Shown in pieces: positions 59,894 to 64,000 of a DNA stretch of 64,000 bases (the stretch's first letter is position 1; every line of letters begins with the position of its first letter). Made by a program: the position numbers and the translations under genes. Origin of the DNA: Fontibacter flavus (GTDB taxonomy: Bacteria > Bacteroidota > Bacteroidia > Cytophagales > Cyclobacteriaceae); contig NZ_JBHLWI010000029.1 of the NCBI RefSeq assembly GCF_042432905.1, positions 45,108 to 109,107 of the forward strand, written 5' to 3'. The notes beneath the pieces were generated by a model. It ran no database searches and was not told where the DNA came from. It saw only the letters and a list, made by a program, of their open reading frames with translations.

Positions 59894-61312
59894 ATGAAAA
59901 TGAAATTGTTTTTTATGTTAGGTTGGTTCGGGCTTGTATTTGGGCTATCAGCTCAGGTACTTACACTCGATCAAATGATTTCTGATGTAGCGCTTTTTAA
60001 GAAAGCCTTGGAAGCCAAACATCCGGAAATGTATCGGTACACTTCCCCGGAAGCGTTTGAAAATCTTACTGAAGTAGTAAAATCTGGATTGCACAAAGAG
60101 ATGACAGTAAGGGAGTTTTATGTGGCGATGATGCCTCTGGTAAGCGCCTTGCACTGTGGGCACACCAAATGGATTGCAGCCGGTAAGGACTTGTATTATC
60201 CCTTTTTCACTACTGATTTGTTTCCCTTAAAGCTGCATGTAAATAAAGATAAAGCTTTTATACTTTCCCATTTCAATGGAGAGGAAGCCCCAAAGGGAGC
60301 AGAAGTGATCTCGGTCAATGGTAAACCGGTTGCGGAAATCATTTCCCATTTCAAGGAGCATTTGACCTTCGGCGACGGATATTCGGAAGGAGGGAAGTAC
60401 TATCAGCTCAACCAGTATTTTCCTGGTCTTTATTCAACCTTATTTGGAATTCAATCTGCTTACAATATACAGGTTAGATTGGATGGTGAAGTCCGAAATT
60501 TGAGTTATTCAGGGGTATCCTTCGAGCAAATTAAAAATTATCTTGATACTAACTCTTCCCAAAGAGGACCATTCCATTTTGAAACCCTTGAAGGAAACAT
60601 CGGTTGGCTGGATATCGATAGATTTTATGCCTATCCCAATGAAGACAATTTTAAAAAGTTTTTGAAAAACTCCTTTGACAGGATCCAATCGGAAGGTATT
60701 AAAGAACTCGTGATCGATCTGAGAGGCAATGAAGGAGGGAATGAAAACTGGGGCATTGAACTGTATAGGTATTTGGCCAAGGAACCCTTCCGCTACTATG
60801 AACGCATTTCCGTCAAAAAGCGTCAGAAAGTAGATTTTGAATCCAAAACCTCTTTTTTGTTCAAGTTGGCAAGTTTGTTCAATAAGAATGGAAAATATGG
60901 AAGGGAGTTTACGGTCCAAAAAGGCCTGAAAAAGCAGAAGCTCTTTAAAAATGCCTATCATGGTAAGGTCTATCTTTTATTAGGTGGTCAAAGTTTTTCA
61001 GTGACTACAGAATTTGCTTCCCGTTTCCAATCGGATAGCAGGGGCAAGATCATTGGTTCTGAGACAGCGGGAGGATATGCCATGAATACCAGCGGATTTT
61101 TCAGCATTGTCAATCTTCCTAATTCCAATATTGATCTAGGTATTCCATTGTTGGGATTCCATATGGCTAATTTGAAAACCACTCAGGCTAAAGACCGAGG
61201 AATACTGCCGGATTTTCCGGTTGAGTTATCAGTCAAAGATATCATCGGTCAAAAAGATCCAGTCAGGGATTTTACTTTGAATTTGATTAGGCAATCATCT
61301 TTTAGTAATTGA
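59894..61312 (+). CDS. S41-family peptidase
   Basis: A 472-aa exported protein (signal peptide ending near LSAQ, about residue 21). A PDZ-like segment (PKGAEVISVNGKPVAEIISHF, about residues 135-155) and the peptidase core (NIGWLDIDRFYAY, LVIDLRGNEGGNENW, nucleophile region LLGGQSFSVTTEFASRF, GSETAGGYAMNTSGF). It cleaves unknown periplasmic proteins. It is intact, unlike its neighbour at 56228, and follows the LytTR regulator gene by 112 nt. Confidence 0.8.
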   Translation: MKMKLFFMLGWFGLVFGLSAQVLTLDQMISDVALFKKALEAKHPEMYRYTSPEAFENLTEVVKSGLHKEMTVREFYVAMMPLVSALHCGHTKWIAAGKDLYYPFFTTDLFPLKLHVNKDKAFILSHFNGEEAPKGAEVISVNGKPVAEIISHFKEHLTFGDGYSEGGKYYQLNQYFPGLYSTLFGIQSAYNIQVRLDGEVRNLSYSGVSFEQIKNYLDTNSSQRGPFHFETLEGNIGWLDIDRFYAYPNEDNFKKFLKNSFDRIQSEGIKELVIDLRGNEGGNENWGIELYRYLAKEPFRYYERISVKKRQKVDFESKTSFLFKLASLFNKNGKYGREFTVQKGLKKQKLFKNAYHGKVYLLLGGQSFSVTTEFASRFQSDSRGKIIGSETAGGYAMNTSGFFSIVNLPNSNIDLGIPLLGFHMANLKTTQAKDRGILPDFPVELSVKDIIGQKDPVRDFTLNLIRQSSFSN

Positions 61313-61340
61313 TTGCCAGCACTTTAAACGCATTAATATT

Positions 61341-62168
61341 ATGGAAAATTTGATTTTGTTATGCACAGTTATGCTGTGCCTAGGAATCTCCTTGTCTTTT
61401 GCACAGGGTGATGAATCCCTGAGACATGGGGCTGAGGCTAGCTTAGGTCTGGTAAGGGGAGTCAACAAACTCCACGATTGGCAAGCTTCCCCGATGCAAT
61501 ATTTCACCAATTACAACGGTTTGACAGGTGATTATAAAAGGATTACCAAAAAGAATCTTTGGTACTTTGGATTTGAAGCGGGCTTGGGAGATATGCTTGC
61601 TCCGGAATTGGGTAAAAGACAATTCAGAATTGATGAAGGAGATGAAACATTCTATTTGGTTCCGACACTGTATAAGGGGGAGTTGTTTGCCCAGTTCCTC
61701 AGAAAGATATCAGATCAGGCAGTAAAGTCCAGTTATGTGGGCTTTAAAATCCAGGATTCCTTCTTTTATGCTGATGGATTGGCCATGAATATTTGGACCA
61801 TGAATCTGTTGGAGGTAGCAGCCAAGTATGCTTATGTCAGGAATTTTGGGAAAAGGCATCAAGTGGAGGGCAATATTTCTTTACCCATTATTGCTTCTAT
61901 AGCCAGGATGCCATTCAGCAATGTGGTATCCCAACCTGACAAATCCCAAAGCAGGGCCTTTCTTGCAGGGGCTGAATGGGGCTTTTTAGGGAGATATGTT
62001 CACCCTGAGATAGGCCTGAATTATCAGTACCAAATCTCTAAAAGAAATTCTATCAGGTTCAATTATCAATACCAATGGCTAAGCTATGATAAGCCCCGGT
62101 CTATCCGTATGAGTGACCATCAAATCGGCCTGGCTTATGTCTATCAATTTCAATTTTCCAAGTGGTAA
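61341..62168 (+). CDS. Outer-membrane beta-barrel-like hypothetical protein
   Basis: A 275-aa protein with a signal peptide (residues 1-22, ending LSFAQ) and alternating aromatic beta strands to a C-terminus ending in FQFSKW, consistent with a small outer-membrane barrel. No family is recognised. It lies 28 nt after the S41 gene upstream and 27 nt before the next one, so the three form a probable operon. Confidence 0.6.
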   Translation: MENLILLCTVMLCLGISLSFAQGDESLRHGAEASLGLVRGVNKLHDWQASPMQYFTNYNGLTGDYKRITKKNLWYFGFEAGLGDMLAPELGKRQFRIDEGDETFYLVPTLYKGELFAQFLRKISDQAVKSSYVGFKIQDSFFYADGLAMNIWTMNLLEVAAKYAYVRNFGKRHQVEGNISLPIIASIARMPFSNVVSQPDKSQSRAFLAGAEWGFLGRYVHPEIGLNYQYQISKRNSIRFNYQYQWLSYDKPRSIRMSDHQIGLAYVYQFQFSKW

Positions 62169-62195
62169 TCCTTATCCATTTTAACATCTAAAGAA

Positions 62196-63257
62196 ATGAA
62201 AAATTTAACTGATAAAAATTCATTGCGCTTTCTCAGATTGGTGATACTGATGCTATTTATTTCAATGTTCAGCTCATGCAATGACCTCATGTTGGGAGAA
62301 GAGCCAAATAATACTCCTAATGACAATTTCGAAATTTTATGGAAAGAATTTGACCGGATGTATGCCTTATTTGAGGTCAAGAATATTGACTGGGATCAGC
62401 TATATGCCATTTACAAACCCAAGGTCAACAATAACATGTCAGGAGATGAGCTGTTTGATGTGATTTCGGAAATGTTGGCAGAATTGAACGATGGTCATGT
62501 ATGGATGATCAAGCCTGATCCCGGATTCCGCAGATTTGACTCCGGGCCGGTTTATCCTGAGGGTGATTTTGATCTTGAATTGGTCCGATCAAAATTGAAA
62601 GCGGAATTTTCGATAGGAGACAGTCAGGATCCTGATGTCATTTATGGGAAGTTTGATGGAGAGATAGGTTATATCTATTTGGAAAATTTGGGATTGACCC
62701 CTGCTTTTTACCGTGAAGCATTGGAGCACATTTTACCCTTCATGAAGGATACCAAAGGATTGATCTTTGACGCAAGAGGGATTGAAGGTGGCTATGACAG
62801 GTCTTCCCAGGAAGTAGCCGGATTTTTCACAAAAGAGTCAAAATTGTATATGACTTCGAGGTTCAAAAACGGTCCGGCACATCAGGACTTTGGACCTGCG
62901 ATTGAGTGGAGAACTACTCCCAATCTGGATATTTTTTATACCAAGCCTATCAAGCTCTTGACCAACCGACATACAGGCAGTGCTGGTGAAACCTTTGTGT
63001 TGGCCATGAAGACGATGGGACATGTGCTGGTAATGGGAGATTCCACTTATGGGGCCTTTTCGGACAATCCCAAAAGAGAATTGCCAAATGGCTGGATTTA
63101 TGCGATCAGCACTGGGGATTTTAGAGATGCTGCAGGGGTAAGCTTTGAAGGGATAGGGATTCCTCCTCATGAATTAGTCAAAAACAGTCCAGAGGAAATA
63201 CAATCAGGAAAGGATAAAGTTCTTGAAATGGCTATAGAGGCATTAAAATTGCTTTAA
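62196..63257 (+). CDS. S41-family peptidase lipoprotein
   Basis: A 353-aa lipoprotein (lipobox FSSC, Cys about residue 28) of the S41 type without a PDZ domain: an N-terminal WKEFDRMYALFEVKNIDW helix bundle typical of tricorn-core-like S41 proteins, LNDGHVWM, GYIYLENLG, GLIFDARGIEGGYDRSSQEV and the nucleophile region LTNRHTGSAGETFVLAMK (Ser in TGSAGE). The likely location is the outer membrane; the substrate is unknown. The gene ends beside a truncated SDR. Confidence 0.82.
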   Translation: MKNLTDKNSLRFLRLVILMLFISMFSSCNDLMLGEEPNNTPNDNFEILWKEFDRMYALFEVKNIDWDQLYAIYKPKVNNNMSGDELFDVISEMLAELNDGHVWMIKPDPGFRRFDSGPVYPEGDFDLELVRSKLKAEFSIGDSQDPDVIYGKFDGEIGYIYLENLGLTPAFYREALEHILPFMKDTKGLIFDARGIEGGYDRSSQEVAGFFTKESKLYMTSRFKNGPAHQDFGPAIEWRTTPNLDIFYTKPIKLLTNRHTGSAGETFVLAMKTMGHVLVMGDSTYGAFSDNPKRELPNGWIYAISTGDFRDAAGVSFEGIGIPPHELVKNSPEEIQSGKDKVLEMAIEALKLL

Positions 63258-63261
63258 TTTA

Positions 63262-63873
63262 TCCAAAAAAATTAATCAGAAATTCGGAGGTCTGGATATA
63301 TTGGTCAATAATGCAGGAATAACAGGTTTTATGGAAACACCTGGCCCTCATGATGTAGAACAAGTAGATTTTGACTCTTGGTCAGAAGTGATGGCAGTCA
63401 ATTTGAATGGTACTATGTTGGGCTGTAAATATGCCATAGAATGGATGAAAAAAAAGTCAGGAGGAAGTATCATCAACATTTCTTCGAGAAGTGGTATAGT
63501 AGGCATTCCAGGAGCTGCTGCGTATGCAGCAAGTAAAGCAGGAATTAGAAATCATACAAAATCTGTTGCCTTATATTGTGCTGAAAAAGGTTACAAGATC
63601 CGCTGTAATGCTATCCATCCTGCAGCAATCATGACACCGATGTGGGATGCCATGTTAGGAGAAGGGGAGGTGAGACAACAGATAATCAGGCAGGTAGAAT
63701 CAGGTATTCCTTTGGGGCATTTTGGAGAACCAGATGATGTAGCCTTCGCAGCATTGTTTTTGGCTTCAAAGGAGTCAAAGTACATTACGGGAATCGAACT
63801 GAATGTAGACGGAGGGATTTTGGCAGGAGCTGAAGCAAAACCTGAGCAATCTTCTGATTCCCCAAAAAAATAA
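63262..63873 (+). pseudogene. 5'-truncated short-chain dehydrogenase gene
   Basis: The frame encodes KINQKFGGLDILVNNAG and the rest of an SDR: SIINISSRSG (catalytic Ser), YAASKAG (Tyr/Lys) and a normal C-terminus with FLASKESKYITGIELNVDGG. The first about 80 residues, with the TGxxxGIG cofactor motif, are missing: the frame closes at TAA 63244-63246, inside the S41 gene. A TTG at 63301 could start a fragment, but it could not bind NAD(P). A deletion joined the SDR to the end of the S41 gene. Confidence 0.75.
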
Positions 63874-63884
63874 CCTAAAAAAGG

Positions 63885-63916
63885 GGGTGTCCGAAAAGTC
63901 GAGACACCCTTTTTTT
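63885..63916 (+). terminator. Terminator or IS end at the right edge
   Basis: GGGTGTC and GACACCC are perfect arms around an 11-nt loop, followed by a run of T. It ends the SDR remnant and may also be the left end of the insertion sequence whose transposase begins at 63968. Confidence 0.6.
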
Positions 63917-63967
63917 ATTGTTGATCTTCTCTAAAATTATTATTTTAGAGTTGAACAAAATACAACA

Positions 63968-64000
63968 ATGTCTAAGGTAGTTTTTAAAAATCAGACTGGC
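63968..64000 (+). mobile_element. Start of a probable IS1182-type transposase gene (runs off the right edge)
   Basis: The ATG at 63968 begins MSKVVFKNQTG, which resembles the first residues of Bacteroidota IS1182-family transposases. Only 11 codons are visible. The identification rests on this short match and on the neighbouring hairpin, so it is tentative. Confidence 0.5.

Noticed and set aside
1..64000. tRNA, rRNA, CRISPR arrays and a replication origin
   Set aside because: No cloverleaf-like segments with T-loop consensus, no rRNA segments, no regularly spaced repeats and no DnaA-box cluster were found by reading; a tRNAscan or Infernal run would be decisive.

Overview
The window looks like a chromosomal segment of a Bacteroidota bacterium, most likely of the Cyclobacteriaceae type. 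The evidence is moderate AT richness, promoters of the TTTG / TAnnTTTG type, almost no Shine-Dalgarno signals, lipoproteins with Bacteroidota-style lipoboxes, 6-bladed beta-propeller lipoproteins, a reg_prop/Y_Y_Y two-component sensor, a TonB-dependent receptor with an N-terminal carboxypeptidase-regulatory domain, and a CcsBA fusion protein. The genus cannot be fixed from the sequence alone.

Positions 1-31,933 form a nitrogen-oxide island. From the left it holds the 5' end of a copper nitrite reductase gene (nirK), an FNR-type regulator, the cytochrome c NO reductase norCB with its accessory genes norQ, norD, norE and norF, a DUF438 hemerythrin/PAS protein and an NsrR-like Rrf2 regulator. 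Next is a second, quinol-type NO reductase homologue whose active-site and quinol-site residues are those of a nitric oxide dismutase (Nod) rather than a reductase. An OsmC protein, an anaerobic ribonucleotide reductase (nrdD with a 3' frameshift, then nrdG), a UDG-family protein and a DUF1456 protein follow. Then come an uncharacterised flavoenzyme-like protein paired with queD, a ScdA_N (DUF542) protein with an NnrS-like membrane protein, and an OprC/NosA-like copper receptor locus whose receptor gene carries an in-frame amber codon. The last part holds a second Rrf2 regulator and, on the minus strand, the nrfHA ammonifying nitrite reductase operon with a porin and a CcsBA-type cytochrome c synthase. 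Small hypothetical and fasciclin-domain genes close the island.

Two operator-like motifs link these genes. One is a 14-bp FNR-type site (ATGAC/TTGAC-N4-GTCAT/ATCAT) in front of nirK, norC, nrdD, the flavoenzyme gene, nrfH and the fasciclin gene. At three of these a TAnnTTTG-like box starts exactly 36 nt downstream of the site's 5' end. The other is a 20-bp palindrome, AAAGGATA-N4-TATCCTTT, perfect in front of the ScdA_N gene and the fasciclin gene, with weaker copies at norC and inside nirK. Together the genes would make NO from nitrite, consume it by cNor and perhaps by Nod, reduce nitrite to ammonium by NrfA, and repair or sense NO damage.

Positions 32,076-46,672 are general chromosome: a GMC oxidoreductase with its small subunit, aceK, a CoA-type Nudix hydrolase, a DUF819 transporter, an SDR, a K+ channel with RCK domains, a nuclease, PCMT, an ECF sigma factor and a GNAT acetyltransferase. 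Positions 46,740-55,292 hold a NarL-type two-component system, a divergent surface lipoprotein, a thiosulfate sulfurtransferase and a beta-propeller lipoprotein beside a small Cys-rich exported peptide. Positions 55,908-63,257 hold a LytS/LytTR two-component system surrounded by three S41-family peptidases, one of them frameshifted. The right edge has a 5'-truncated SDR gene and the first codons of what looks like an IS1182-type transposase.

No tRNA, rRNA or CRISPR array was recognised. Three genes (nrdD, the TonB receptor and an S41 peptidase) are each broken by a single small lesion, so assembly error should be considered alongside real mutation.
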